A stretch of 64,000 nucleotides of DNA from contig NZ_PYMI01000004.1 of assembly GCF_003025595.1 (NCBI RefSeq), positions 62,001 to 126,000 of the forward strand, read 5' to 3'. This DNA comes from Photobacterium ganghwense. GTDB taxonomy: Bacteria; Pseudomonadota; Gammaproteobacteria; Enterobacterales; Vibrionaceae. Within the stretch, counting starts at the first letter, position 1. Every line of letters begins with the position of its first letter. This document shows positions 1 through 8,818 of this stretch, one piece after another. The notes below the pieces were generated by a model. The model searched no databases. It was given only the letters and a program-made list of their open reading frames with translations, and was not told the DNA's origin. The position numbers and the translations under genes were made by a program.

Positions 1-807
1 GCACGCGGCATTGGTATGGAAAAAAACCTTCAATATTGGGGCGGCGATGAACGCGGCAGCGACTTCTCTCCCAACGATCAACATTGCCGGGATCTGCCAT
101 ACTGCGTTCCAATTGCAACCCAATGTACACATGCTGTCGGCGTTGCCGCTGCCCTGAAAATTCAGGGTCAACATCATGCTGCACTTGTTACCTGTGGTGA
201 CGGCGCAACGTCCAAAGGGGATTTTCTGGAATCTTTAAACTGTGCGGGCGCATGGAACATCCCTCTGGTATTTGTCATCAACAACAACCAATGGGCCATT
301 TCCGTTCCCCGTACTATTCAGTGCGGTGCTGAATTCCTGTCTGATAAAGCCAAAGGTGCAGGTATTGAAGGGATCACCGTCGATGGTAACGACATTGTTG
401 CCATGTATGACGTGTTGCTGAAAAAACTGGACAAAGCTCGGAAAGGAAAAGGAGCCACTCTGGTTGAAGCGGTCAGTTACCGCCTCAGTGATCACACCAC
501 GGCTGATGATGCCACCCGCTATCGCAGTGAAGATGAACTCCAGCAAGCCTGGCAGTACGAACCTATCTCCCGTCTGAGAAAGTACCTGGTTTCGCAATCA
601 GCGTGGTCAGATGAAGAAGACAAACAATGGCAACAGCATTGCAAGGATGTCATCGAAAATGTTGTCGAAAAATACCTGGCGATTATCCCTCAGCCGCCTG
701 AGTCTGCCTTTGATTTCCTTTACGAATCGTTAGACTCAGAACTTCTCAAACAACGGGATCTCATCATTAATAAAGCAATGCGCATGCAGGGAGGCCAGCA
801 TGGCTGA
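1..807 (+). CDS. 2-oxoacid dehydrogenase E1 alpha subunit (5' end outside window)
   Basis: Thiamine-diphosphate-dependent E1 alpha subunit of a pyruvate or branched-chain 2-oxoacid dehydrogenase complex. The reading frame is open from base 1, so the N-terminus is missing. The ThDP/Mg motif begins GDGATSKGD and ends INNNQWAIS. The phosphorylation-loop region reads SDHTTADDATRYR. The stop overlaps the start of the E1 beta gene by 8 bases, indicating translational coupling. The valine, isoleucine and leucine catabolic genes downstream favour the branched-chain acids as substrates. The HTTADDATRYR loop is also seen in pyruvate dehydrogenases, so substrate assignment is an inference. Confidence 0.88.
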   Translation, partial: ARGIGMEKNLQYWGGDERGSDFSPNDQHCRDLPYCVPIATQCTHAVGVAAALKIQGQHHAALVTCGDGATSKGDFLESLNCAGAWNIPLVFVINNNQWAISVPRTIQCGAEFLSDKAKGAGIEGITVDGNDIVAMYDVLLKKLDKARKGKGATLVEAVSYRLSDHTTADDATRYRSEDELQQAWQYEPISRLRKYLVSQSAWSDEEDKQWQQHCKDVIENVVEKYLAIIPQPPESAFDFLYESLDSELLKQRDLIINKAMRMQGGQHG

Positions 808-1783
808 AATTACTCTACTGGAAGCGGTCAACCTCGCGCTCCATCATGAAATGACACACGACCCGAATGTTGTTGTGCTTGGGGAAGACGTGGGCGATAA
901 CGGTGGGGTATTCCGAGCTACCGTTGGCCTGAAAGATAAGTTTGGCGTGAAACGCGTCATTGATACACCGTTAGCCGAAGCCCTGATTGGCGGCGTAGCT
1001 GTCGGTATGGCCACACAAGGGCTACGCCCGGTCGCTGAGTTTCAGTTCCAGGGTTTTGTTTTTCCGGCAATGGAACATCTGATTTGCCATGCGGCGCGAA
1101 TGCGTAACCGTACCCGTGGTCGTCTGACTTGCCCGGCAGTTTTTCGTGCCCCTTATGGTGGGGGCATTCATGCACCGGAGCATCACTCTGAGAGCGTGGA
1201 AACTATATTTGCTCATACTCCCGGCATGAGTGTGGTTATCCCCTCTTCACCTCAGCGTGCTTACGGGTTATTGCTGGCGGCAATTCGCAGTAACGATCCA
1301 ATCATGTTCTTTGAGCCAAAACGTATCTATCGCACGGTGAAATCCGAAGTGATCGATAACGGTCAGGCTTTACCACTCAATACCTGTTTTACGCTGCGTA
1401 AAGGCCGCGATTTGACACTGGTGACCTGGGGGGCCTGCGTAGTGGAATCACTGAAAGCTGCCAGTGCCTTGTCCAATGTAGGCATTGAAGCTGAAGTGAT
1501 TGATGTAGCCACAATTAAACCTCTCGATATGGCAACCATTACGGCGTCACTGGCGCGGACTGGACGCTTACTGGTTGTGCATGAGGCCTGCCAGACATGT
1601 GGTGTCGGCGCTGAGATCCTCGCCCGTATTGCAGAACATGACATGTGCCTGCTGAAAGCCCCACCTAAGCGGGTGACCGGGCCGGATACCATCATGCCTT
1701 ATTACCGAAACGAAGATTATTTCATGATTCAGGAAGAAGATATTGTTGCAGCGGCGCGCGAGCTGGTGGAGGGTTGGAAATGA
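800..1783 (+). CDS. 2-oxoacid dehydrogenase E1 beta subunit
   Basis: Beta subunit that pairs with the upstream E1 alpha to form the alpha2beta2 decarboxylase. The 327 residues match the usual length. It opens with the transketolase-like pyrimidine domain (VVLGEDVG near residue 25, then DTPLAEALIGGVAVGMA). It ends with a transketolase C-terminal domain (VHEACQTCGVGAEI, then TGPDTIMPY). It overlaps E1 alpha by 8 bases and shares its stop region with the E2 start, so the three genes form one operon. Whether the complex uses pyruvate or branched-chain oxoacids is not decided by the sequence. Confidence 0.92.
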   Translation: MAEITLLEAVNLALHHEMTHDPNVVVLGEDVGDNGGVFRATVGLKDKFGVKRVIDTPLAEALIGGVAVGMATQGLRPVAEFQFQGFVFPAMEHLICHAARMRNRTRGRLTCPAVFRAPYGGGIHAPEHHSESVETIFAHTPGMSVVIPSSPQRAYGLLLAAIRSNDPIMFFEPKRIYRTVKSEVIDNGQALPLNTCFTLRKGRDLTLVTWGACVVESLKAASALSNVGIEAEVIDVATIKPLDMATITASLARTGRLLVVHEACQTCGVGAEILARIAEHDMCLLKAPPKRVTGPDTIMPYYRNEDYFMIQEEDIVAAARELVEGWK

Positions 1784-2952
1784 AAACATTTATGCTCCCT
1801 GACTTAGGGGAAGGTCTGGCAGAGTCTGAAATTGTTGAATGGCACGTCAAAGTCGGTGACATCGTCGAAGTTGATCAAATCGTGCTAACCGTTGAAACCG
1901 CTAAAGCCACCGTTGATGTCCCTGCCCCATACAGCGGCAAAATTGTCAACCGTCACGGGGAAGAAGGTGATGTGATCAATATCGGCAGTCTGTTGCTGGA
2001 AATTGATGATGCAACAGCAGCTTCCGCAACTGTGAAACAGAAAGCCAGCCAGGCTGCTACACACGCAACTGCGAAAAAAGCGGATGCCGCTACCGTTGTC
2101 GGCAGTGTCGCCAGTCATGCACACGCGGTGAATGTCGATGAGTTCTGGGTTGGTAATGAGCGTGAATCGGCTGCTGTTCACCAGCTTACAGCTATGCCTT
2201 CTGCACGTTTACTGGCACAAAAGCTGGGCGTGGATCTGAATGCCATTAAAGGAACAGGCCCTTCGGGTGTGATTATTGATGCTGACGTGTATAACGCCTG
2301 CGACAAACAATTGCCTGGTACTGAAGTCCTCAAAGGTGCCCGTCGCACAATGGTGGGCGCCATGGCGGAATCGCACAAGCAGATTGCAGCGGTAACCATT
2401 ACTGAAGATGCCACGCTGGAACAATGGAAGCCGGGAGAAGATATTACAGCTCGTCTGGTATTAGCCATTGTTGATGCCTGTCAGCAAGAGCCGGCACTCA
2501 ATGCCTGGTTCGATGCTGAAACCATGACCCGTTGTGTACATCAGACCGTCAACATTGGTGTAGCCGTTGACAGCAAACACGGCTTATATGTACCCGTGCT
2601 GAGAAATGCGGATGAGTACAAGGCTAACGCTATTCGTCAGTGGGTGGACGAAACCGTCAAAGGTATTCGTGAGCGCAAGATTGGCCGTGATCAACTTCAA
2701 CATGCGACAATCACCCTGTCGAATTTTGGCGCTATCGCCGGTATTTATGCCACACCGGTTGTGACGCCACCTCAGGTCGCCATTGTTGGTGCCGGACGCA
2801 TTATTGAACGCGTCGCATTGAAAAACGGCAAACCGGTCATGGTGAAAGTCTTGCCGCTGTCGATGACCTTCGATCACCGAGCCTGTACCGGCGGTGAAGC
2901 AGCGCGCTTTATGAGGGCGCTGGCTAAACACCTTGAGCAACCATACGCTTAA
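1780..2952 (+). CDS. 2-oxoacid dehydrogenase E2 (lipoamide acyltransferase)
   Basis: E2 core of the complex, about 390 residues. Residues 1-75 form one lipoyl domain, with the lipoyl lysine in VETAKATVDVPAP. A linker of Ala, Thr and Lys follows. The E1/E3-binding domain begins near residue 140 (MPSARLLAQKLGV...GTGPSGVI). The catalytic domain ends with DHRACTGGEAARF. Most E2 proteins have HxxxDG here; this one has Thr in place of Asp. The ATG at 1780 overlaps the E1 beta stop and has GGAGG 8 bases upstream, so it is preferred over an in-frame TTG at 1774. No E3 gene follows, so dihydrolipoamide dehydrogenase must be encoded elsewhere. Confidence 0.9.
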   Translation: MKTFMLPDLGEGLAESEIVEWHVKVGDIVEVDQIVLTVETAKATVDVPAPYSGKIVNRHGEEGDVINIGSLLLEIDDATAASATVKQKASQAATHATAKKADAATVVGSVASHAHAVNVDEFWVGNERESAAVHQLTAMPSARLLAQKLGVDLNAIKGTGPSGVIIDADVYNACDKQLPGTEVLKGARRTMVGAMAESHKQIAAVTITEDATLEQWKPGEDITARLVLAIVDACQQEPALNAWFDAETMTRCVHQTVNIGVAVDSKHGLYVPVLRNADEYKANAIRQWVDETVKGIRERKIGRDQLQHATITLSNFGAIAGIYATPVVTPPQVAIVGAGRIIERVALKNGKPVMVKVLPLSMTFDHRACTGGEAARFMRALAKHLEQPYA

Positions 2953-2980
2953 CCGAGACACTCAAGCAAAACACAAAAAA

Positions 2981-3002
2981 ATGCCAGTCACTTGACTGGC
3001 AT
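2981..3002. terminator. Bidirectional rho-independent terminator
   Basis: A perfect 10-bp stem (ATGCCAGTCA / TGACTGGCAT) with a 2-base spacer is preceded by a run of A and followed by a run of T. It lies between the convergent E2 and helicase genes and can serve both. Confidence 0.85.
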
Positions 3003-3034
3003 TTTTCATTGAGTGGTCTTTGATTGACGCTGTA

Positions 3035-4381
3035 TTACTCTTCGTCAGCAGACGGTGTTTCAGGCTTGCGCTTTTTAGGCACAAACACGTTATCACCCAC
3101 AGCCATGTTGTCGTAGAAGCGCTTATCCATCTTCTTCTTCGGTTTGTCAGCAGCTGGTTTGTCGCTCTTAGGTGCCTGAACTTTTGGTCCCGGCTTCTTC
3201 TTCACAAACTTCTTCTTCGGTGCCGGTTTCAAGCCTTTGAACTTGCCTTCCAGACCTTCCAGTGTTGTGAATTCAATCGATTGCTGCAGGAAAGCTTCTA
3301 CATTTTTAAAGCTCTTCCAGTCTTTCGGACCAACCAGAGAAATCGCATCACCTTTGTTACCGGCGCGGCCCGTACGACCAATTCGGTGAACATACTCTTC
3401 AGCATGTTTAGGCATGTCAAAGTTGATAACGTGTGAAACCTTGCTGATGTCCAAGCCACGTGATGCAACATCCGTCGTCACCAGAATTTTATGACAGTCA
3501 CGCTCAAACTGGCTCATGATGTTGTTACGCTGAGTCTGGTTCATCTCACCACTCAACGCTACCGCTTTAAGTTTGCGCTCGTTCAGCAGTGTTGTCAGAC
3601 GATCAGTATCTGCTCGTGTCGCCGTGAAGATGATCATCTGATCGTAATCTTCTGTTTCCAGCAACTTATCTAACAGCGCTTGCTTGTGATCAAGGTGATC
3701 ACACAGCATGAAACGCTGAGCAATGTCGGTATGCGCTTCGGCAGAGTGGCCGACAGAAATGCGTTTTGGTGCATTCAGCATATCACTCGCGATGCTGACC
3801 ACATCGGCATGATCCAGTGTCGCGGAGAACATCAGTGTCTGACGGCGACGGTGATTTGCAGCTTCGTGAATACGACGCAACTGCGCTTCAAAACCCAGAT
3901 CAAGCATACGGTCCGCTTCATCCAGAATCAGCATTTCCAGGCCATCCAGATGTGTGCTGCGGTGCTCAAGGTGGTCAGCCAGACGACCCGGGGTGGCAAT
4001 AACAAACATCGGGTCTTTACGCAGAGCTTTAACCTGATCATTGAAGTTTTCACCCCCAACAATCAAAGCACCGTCATACGGTGTACCAGCGTTTAGCGTT
4101 TTCAGCTGAGCAAAAACCTGCTTCGCCAGTTCACGGGTTGGCGTCAGAACCAGCACTCGAGGATCACGACGAGTGAATGGCTTACAGCGGTACATACGCT
4201 GCATAGCTGGCAACAAGAATGCCAGGGTTTTACCGGAGCCCGTTTTAGACGAAGCCAGCACGTCCTTGCCGAGGATACCGACAGGAATCGCAGCTTGTTG
4301 AATTTCAGTTGGTTTATAGAACGCCAGGTGGTTCAGTTTTGAAATCAGGCGCTGGTCTAATCCAAGATCGTTAAATTGCAA
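3035..4381 (-). CDS. DEAD-box ATP-dependent RNA helicase
   Basis: ATP-dependent RNA helicase, 448 residues, cytoplasmic. All the family motifs are visible in order: Q motif (KPTEIQQAAIP), motif I (SSKTGSGKT), Ia (PTRELA), II (LDEADRMLD), III (SAT), and motif VI (HRIGRTGR). The C-terminal tail after about residue 370 is rich in Lys and Pro (KKKFVKKKPGPK, KPKKKMDKRFYD), as in cold-shock or ribosome-assembly helicases that use a basic tail to bind RNA. It resembles SrmB/RhlE-type proteins in general organisation, but the exact subfamily cannot be set by eye. Confidence 0.93.
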   Translation of the reverse strand: MQFNDLGLDQRLISKLNHLAFYKPTEIQQAAIPVGILGKDVLASSKTGSGKTLAFLLPAMQRMYRCKPFTRRDPRVLVLTPTRELAKQVFAQLKTLNAGTPYDGALIVGGENFNDQVKALRKDPMFVIATPGRLADHLEHRSTHLDGLEMLILDEADRMLDLGFEAQLRRIHEAANHRRRQTLMFSATLDHADVVSIASDMLNAPKRISVGHSAEAHTDIAQRFMLCDHLDHKQALLDKLLETEDYDQMIIFTATRADTDRLTTLLNERKLKAVALSGEMNQTQRNNIMSQFERDCHKILVTTDVASRGLDISKVSHVINFDMPKHAEEYVHRIGRTGRAGNKGDAISLVGPKDWKSFKNVEAFLQQSIEFTTLEGLEGKFKGLKPAPKKKFVKKKPGPKVQAPKSDKPAADKPKKKMDKRFYDNMAVGDNVFVPKKRKPETPSADEE

Positions 4382-4847
4382 AATGGTGCTCCGGTTAAGA
4401 TGCTCTCAGATGAACAAAAACAATACAGTGATGCAAGACGTGATAACAATCACGCCAGAGTAAATTTATTAAGCAGGGAATTATACCATAATTCTGATGT
4501 GAGACACGAAAAACGTCCATATCTAGCGGGATTTCATGAACATAACCTGACAAGGGCTATTTTATACCCAGAGTCAGTAACAGAGGGCTGTCCGGAGATC
4601 TCCACTTTCGTTTTGATTGGGTCTGATTTCCTTGACCAGCCCTGCTCTCTGCATCCGATTCTGGCAAATTTTTTATTAGGAATCAGTTTCTGACCATCAT
4701 TTTCTGACAAAGCAATGCCAGCGTATATGCACTCAACCTCATATTGCGATTCATTTAAAAACCCTGAAAGCGCTTATAGTAAAATCAGATTGAGGGTTGA
4801 ACAACAAATAAAACACTGTATTATTTATTCATCTTACGAAGAACAGG
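4382..4847. other. Intergenic region, divergent promoters
   Basis: About 465 bases between the divergently transcribed helicase and DUF2238 genes. An open frame at 4376-4693 has no ribosome binding site and no recognisable domain, so I do not call it a gene. The stretch presumably holds promoters and a 5' leader for the helicase; no operator was recognised. Confidence 0.4.
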
Positions 4848-4856
4848 ATGTCTTAT

Positions 4857-5468
4857 ATGACAACAAAAACAATGACCTCTGAAAGTATCGGATTCCCTTT
4901 GCTTCTGGCATTGCTGATTACCTCAACCATTATTTGGTCTGGTATCAATCCCGTCTTTCCGCAAGTATGGATCGCGGAAATTATTCCGGTCTTACTCATT
5001 TTTATTCCACTGGTACTGACCTACCGCCGTTTTTCTTTTTCGCATACTGCGTATTGTTTTATGTCGATCTGGCTCATTATGCATACCATTGGAGCCCACT
5101 ACACGTTTGCTAACGTGCCATTCGACTGGTTTAACAACCTGGTTGGTTCCGAGCGCAATCACTTCGACCGTATAGCCCACTTTTCTATTGGTTTTTATGC
5201 ATTTCCTATTGCTGAATTTCTGACCCGTAAAGAACATTGCAAACCCTGGCTGGCCGGTTTGTTTGGCCTGACTGCCATTATGGCTGTTGCTGCAGGATAT
5301 GAAATCATCGAATGGTGGTACGCCATTCTGGCCGGTGGTGACGCAGGGATTGAATTTCTTGGCAGTCAGGGCGATATCTGGGATGCTCAGCAAGATATGC
5401 TGGCTGATACATTAGGCGCCCTTACCAGCCTGATCGCTTTTGCACTTATCAAGCCTTACCAGAAGTGA
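4857..5468 (+). CDS. DUF2238 (YjdF-like) integral membrane protein
   Basis: Polytopic inner-membrane protein of about 203 residues with five to six hydrophobic segments. The conserved block FDRIAHFSIGFYAFPIAEF and the late AGYEIIEWW and DMLADTLGAL motifs are typical of the DUF2238/YjdF family. The function is unknown. An ATG at 4848 is in frame but AGG abuts it, whereas the ATG at 4857 has AGGA at 8 bases, so the second is preferred. It is a monocistronic unit ending at a strong terminator. Confidence 0.82.
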   Translation: MTTKTMTSESIGFPLLLALLITSTIIWSGINPVFPQVWIAEIIPVLLIFIPLVLTYRRFSFSHTAYCFMSIWLIMHTIGAHYTFANVPFDWFNNLVGSERNHFDRIAHFSIGFYAFPIAEFLTRKEHCKPWLAGLFGLTAIMAVAAGYEIIEWWYAILAGGDAGIEFLGSQGDIWDAQQDMLADTLGALTSLIAFALIKPYQK

Positions 5469-5574
5469 GCTCAGTGCCTCTCCTTTCGCTTATCGGAAAG
5501 AAGAGCATCTTTATAAAGATGCATTAATTCAGGCCACGCTGGTTTATAAAATCTGAGAGCAAAATAAAGCAAAA

Positions 5575-5600
5575 AAGCCCGCGCAAAACTGCGCGGGCTT
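5575..5600. terminator. Bidirectional rho-independent terminator
   Basis: A 10-bp GC-rich stem (AAGCCCGCGC / GCGCGGGCTT) with a 6-base loop lies between an A tract and a T tract. It separates the convergent DUF2238 and galE genes. Confidence 0.9.
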
Positions 5601-5662
5601 TTTCAATATAAACACTGATACATTTAGCTGTATCAACCCATTTCAGAGCAGAAGAAACGGGG

Positions 5663-6679
5663 TTACAAATCCGGATAGCCGGTCGGGTTCGCTGACTGCC
5701 AGCGCCAGGTATCCGCTGTCATATCATCAATCGTACGGGTCGCTTCCCAGTGCAGCTCTGCTTTGGCTTTGGTTGGGTCAGCCCAGCATTCTGCAATGTC
5801 GCCCGGGCGACGTGGTGCAATTTTATAGGCGACATCAACGCCAGATGCTTTCGAGAAAGCTTCGACCATCTGCAACACACTGTAACCGTTACCGGTTCCC
5901 AGGTTATACACATGTAGCCCAGGCTCACGGCCTTTGTATTTCAGTGCGGCTAAGTGGCCATCGGCCAGATCCAGTACATGAATGTAATCACGCACACCTG
6001 TACCGTCCACCGTTGGGTAATCATCACCGAAGACAGACAGAAACTCACGACGACCAACAGCAACCTGCGAAATAAATGGCATCAGATTATTAGGAATACC
6101 CTGCGGATCTTCGCCCATTTCACCCGACTGATGAGAACCCACCGGGTTGAAATAACGCAGCAGCGTAATGCTCATTTCCGGGTGGGCTTTCTGAATATCA
6201 GTCAGGCACTCTTCCACCATGAGCTTACTGCGGCCGTAAGGATTGGTTGCGCTGGTCGGAAAGTTTTCCATGATAGGTACGGACGCCGGATCACCGTAAA
6301 CCGTGGCAGAAGAACTGAAGATCAGACTGTTCACGCCTGCCGCTCGCATTGCTTCAACCAGTACCAGTGTACCGTGAACGTTGTTGTCGTAATATTCCAG
6401 TGGTTTTTCCACCGATTCGCCAACCGCTTTCAGACCGGCAAAATGAATAACCGCTTCAATTTGGTTTTCAGCAAAGACGCTATCAAGAAAAGCACGGTCC
6501 CGGATATCGCCTTCAAAAAAGGCCGGTGATACGCCTGTCAGCTTTTCGATACGAGCCAGTACCGACTTCTTACTGTTGTAGAGATTATCAACAATAATTG
6601 GGGTCAGGCCCGCTTCAATCATTTGTACGCAAGTGTGGCTACCAATGTAACCCATACCACCCGTTACCAAAACATGCAT
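5663..6679 (-). CDS. galE: UDP-glucose 4-epimerase
   Basis: Interconverts UDP-glucose and UDP-galactose for the Leloir pathway and surface polysaccharide synthesis; NAD-dependent, cytoplasmic. The 338 residues match E. coli GalE. The N-terminal Rossmann motif is TGGMGYIGSH. The catalytic pair is visible as SSSATVYG and YGRSK, followed by LRYFNPVG. The C-terminal GTGNGYSVLQMV and RRPGDIAECWADP blocks are typical of GalE. It stands alone, not in a galETKM operon, so a role in cell-surface sugar supply is as likely as galactose use. Confidence 0.96.
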   Translation of the reverse strand: MHVLVTGGMGYIGSHTCVQMIEAGLTPIIVDNLYNSKKSVLARIEKLTGVSPAFFEGDIRDRAFLDSVFAENQIEAVIHFAGLKAVGESVEKPLEYYDNNVHGTLVLVEAMRAAGVNSLIFSSSATVYGDPASVPIMENFPTSATNPYGRSKLMVEECLTDIQKAHPEMSITLLRYFNPVGSHQSGEMGEDPQGIPNNLMPFISQVAVGRREFLSVFGDDYPTVDGTGVRDYIHVLDLADGHLAALKYKGREPGLHVYNLGTGNGYSVLQMVEAFSKASGVDVAYKIAPRRPGDIAECWADPTKAKAELHWEATRTIDDMTADTWRWQSANPTGYPDL

Positions 6680-6881
6680 GTATCTCTCCCTGTCATCTTT
6701 TCATTACTCAAACAATTGTATAAGTGGGTTTGAGAAAACGTAAAACTATCATATGACAAGGCAAAATACAGGCCTAATATGAACATTCGTATAATTTCAA
6801 GCCACAATATCTCATTAGTTATAAATAGCTGCAGGAAAAAATCGAACGCCGTATAATAGTTAACTCATCGGAGGAGCTATT

Positions 6882-7808
6882 ATGACTACCACGCGACCTT
6901 TTCACTTTGTCCTTATCGCTATTTTTCTGTTGTTGAGTCTTACCGGTTGCGAGCTGGTTGACTGGAAAGCACGTCAGGATCACGACACTTTAACGGATGC
7001 CGGTTTTGAAGAACATTACCTGACACTGCAGGAAGGCGGACGAATCAAATACTGGGTTGGCGGTAAAGGTAAGCCGCTTCTGCTGCTGCACGGTTTCGGG
7101 GGCACCGCCATCTCCACATGGAAACGTGAAATGCTGGCACTGAATCAGGATTATCAGGTCATTGCTCCGGACTTAGCGTGGTTTGGTGATTCGTTCAGTG
7201 AAGGCACTCCAAACCTCACCACGCAGACAAACGCTGTCTGGCAAATTCTGGACGCCATGAATATTGAGAAAGTCGCTGTTGCCGGTATTTCCTACGGTGG
7301 TTTTATTACTTACAACATGATGCTTAACCCCGAACGCATTGATAAAAGCATTATCATCGCCAGTCCCGGTCCCCTGTTCAGTGATGCAGATCTTCAGGCG
7401 CTTTGCCTGCGCGCAGGAGTGGAACATCCCGAGCAACTGTTTGTTCCGCAAAACGGGAATGAGGTCAGACGCTTGTTTGATCATGTTTTCTTTGAGCCGA
7501 AATCCATGCCGGATTTCGTTGCTACAGACATTTACAACAGCTATTTTTCGCCATATCGACAGGAAAAAGCGGACTTGATTCGCTCGCTGGTTCATGACAG
7601 GACGCGTATTGCAAATTTGCCGACGGATAACCTACCACCAAGCCTGTTAATATGGGGCGACAGCGATCAGATCTTCCCGCTACGTAATGGGATTGCCCTC
7701 AGCCACTACCTGTCGACGACCCTGGTTGTTCTTCCTGATACCGGTCACGGTGTCACGAATGAGCAACCACAGACTGTCGTTCGCTTACTCAAGAGTTTTC
7801 TTGGATAA
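6882..7808 (+). CDS. Alpha/beta-fold hydrolase, predicted lipoprotein
   Basis: Serine hydrolase of unknown substrate, 308 residues. The N-terminus is a lipoprotein signal (hydrophobic stretch FVLIAIFLLLSLTGC, with the lipobox Cys near residue 23), so it is probably membrane-anchored and periplasmic. The hydrolase fold shows the oxyanion HGFGG, the nucleophile elbow GISYGG, a likely acid in WGDSDQIFP and the catalytic His in DTGHGV. A GGAGGAG ribosome binding site precedes the ATG. The Nudix gene follows after 57 bases with its own start, possibly cotranscribed. Confidence 0.88.
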   Translation: MTTTRPFHFVLIAIFLLLSLTGCELVDWKARQDHDTLTDAGFEEHYLTLQEGGRIKYWVGGKGKPLLLLHGFGGTAISTWKREMLALNQDYQVIAPDLAWFGDSFSEGTPNLTTQTNAVWQILDAMNIEKVAVAGISYGGFITYNMMLNPERIDKSIIIASPGPLFSDADLQALCLRAGVEHPEQLFVPQNGNEVRRLFDHVFFEPKSMPDFVATDIYNSYFSPYRQEKADLIRSLVHDRTRIANLPTDNLPPSLLIWGDSDQIFPLRNGIALSHYLSTTLVVLPDTGHGVTNEQPQTVVRLLKSFLG

Positions 7809-7865
7809 CCGGCTCTGATCACGGGCAAATGTAAAATCACTTAACGCACAACGGGTGAACCACTT

Positions 7866-8381
7866 ATGAACACCAAAACACTCTGCCAATGGAAGTGCTT
7901 CTCAGTTGAACAGTCTCCGCATACATTACCGGATGGGCGTAAAATCGAATTCACCACAGTGCGCCACCCTGGCGCTGTTATTATTGTTCCGGTTAATCAG
8001 CACGGAGAGCTCGTCATGATCCGCCAGTATCGCCCTGCCATTGGAGACTGGATCTTTGAGTTTCCTGCCGGAACACTTGAAGATAAGGAAAACATTCTGG
8101 AATGCGCAAAGCGCGAATTGGCGGAGGAGGTACAGTTGTCCGCCGACCATTGGCAGAGCTTAGGTGAATTGTTTCCGGTGCCGGGTTTTTGCGATGAGAT
8201 CCAGCATCTGTTTTTGGCAAAAGACCTAACGTCTTGTTCCGGGGAGCAGGATGACGATGAAATCATTGATGTTGTAACTATGACACAATCCGAATTCCTG
8301 GCAAAAGTTGCCAACGACGAAATTAAAGATGCCAAAACACTGGCTTCATTTCTGAAAATTCAGGCGAAAGATCTCTTGTAA
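7866..8381 (+). CDS. Nudix hydrolase (ADP-ribose pyrophosphatase type)
   Basis: Hydrolyses a nucleoside diphosphate linked to another moiety. The full Nudix box runs from GTLEDKENILECAKRELAEE to the following VQL, with the metal-binding REL-x-EE core. Flanking features (RQYRPAIGDWIFEFPAG before and FPVPGFCDE after) resemble ADP-sugar pyrophosphatases of the NudF/YffH group. The 171 residues are a normal length. Substrate assignment is by family resemblance only. Confidence 0.88.
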   Translation: MNTKTLCQWKCFSVEQSPHTLPDGRKIEFTTVRHPGAVIIVPVNQHGELVMIRQYRPAIGDWIFEFPAGTLEDKENILECAKRELAEEVQLSADHWQSLGELFPVPGFCDEIQHLFLAKDLTSCSGEQDDDEIIDVVTMTQSEFLAKVANDEIKDAKTLASFLKIQAKDLL

Positions 8382-8684
8382 CTTTGTTTTGCGTACTGCT
8401 CATCAAGTTATGTATGCTCCTCACGTCTCTAAGTCTGCGACAACCGGTTAGCGCAGAGAGTTTCTTGAGCAAATGAAACCAGAGTTGTAAGTAAACGTGA
8501 AATAGGCGGGCATCGGGTTCGCCTTTTGACTAAAACTGTGGCATCGTTCCGCTCGATGACTGAAATGGCGATGTGAACATCGTGCCCCGAAATAACATCA
8601 CCGTTAATACGGGCAAGATGCTGTCTTTGCAGCCCTTTCAGGCTCTCATTATCATTGATACCAAGAGTAACTCAGATATTAACT
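8382..8684. other. Intergenic region with several short hairpins
   Basis: About 300 bases upstream of a 35-codon gene. Several short stem-loops are visible, for example AGGCG/CGCCT followed by TTTT around 8505-8530, CATCG/CGATG near 8542-8560, and GATG/CATC near 8569-8583. This could be a structured leader or small RNA, but no known family is recognised. Confidence 0.3.
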
Positions 8685-8792
8685 ATGGATACCTTGTTTA
8701 CCATTCTCAATAAAATTGCCGCTTTCGTTGCCATGCTGATGTTTGTTATCGGTGGCGGATTGGCTCTGTATGCCATGGTATATGGCCAATAA
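8685..8792 (+). CDS. Small single-span membrane protein (35 aa)
   Basis: Short open frame coding MDTLFTILNK, then a continuous hydrophobic segment (IAAFVAMLMFVIGGGLALYA), and ending MVYGQ. One membrane span fills most of the peptide. This composition is unlikely by chance and resembles many small inner-membrane proteins, but no family is recognised. There is no strong ribosome binding site (only CTCAGATATTAACT upstream), which lowers confidence. It lies between the Nudix gene and the convergent SDR gene. Confidence 0.5.
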   Translation: MDTLFTILNKIAAFVAMLMFVIGGGLALYAMVYGQ

Positions 8793-8818
8793 CCCTCAGG
8801 TTATCGGCCATCGCCGGG

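Noticed and set aside
4376..4693. A 105-codon open frame upstream of the DUF2238 gene
   Set aside because: It begins inside the helicase start region, has no ribosome binding site and codes no recognisable motif; it is treated as intergenic.
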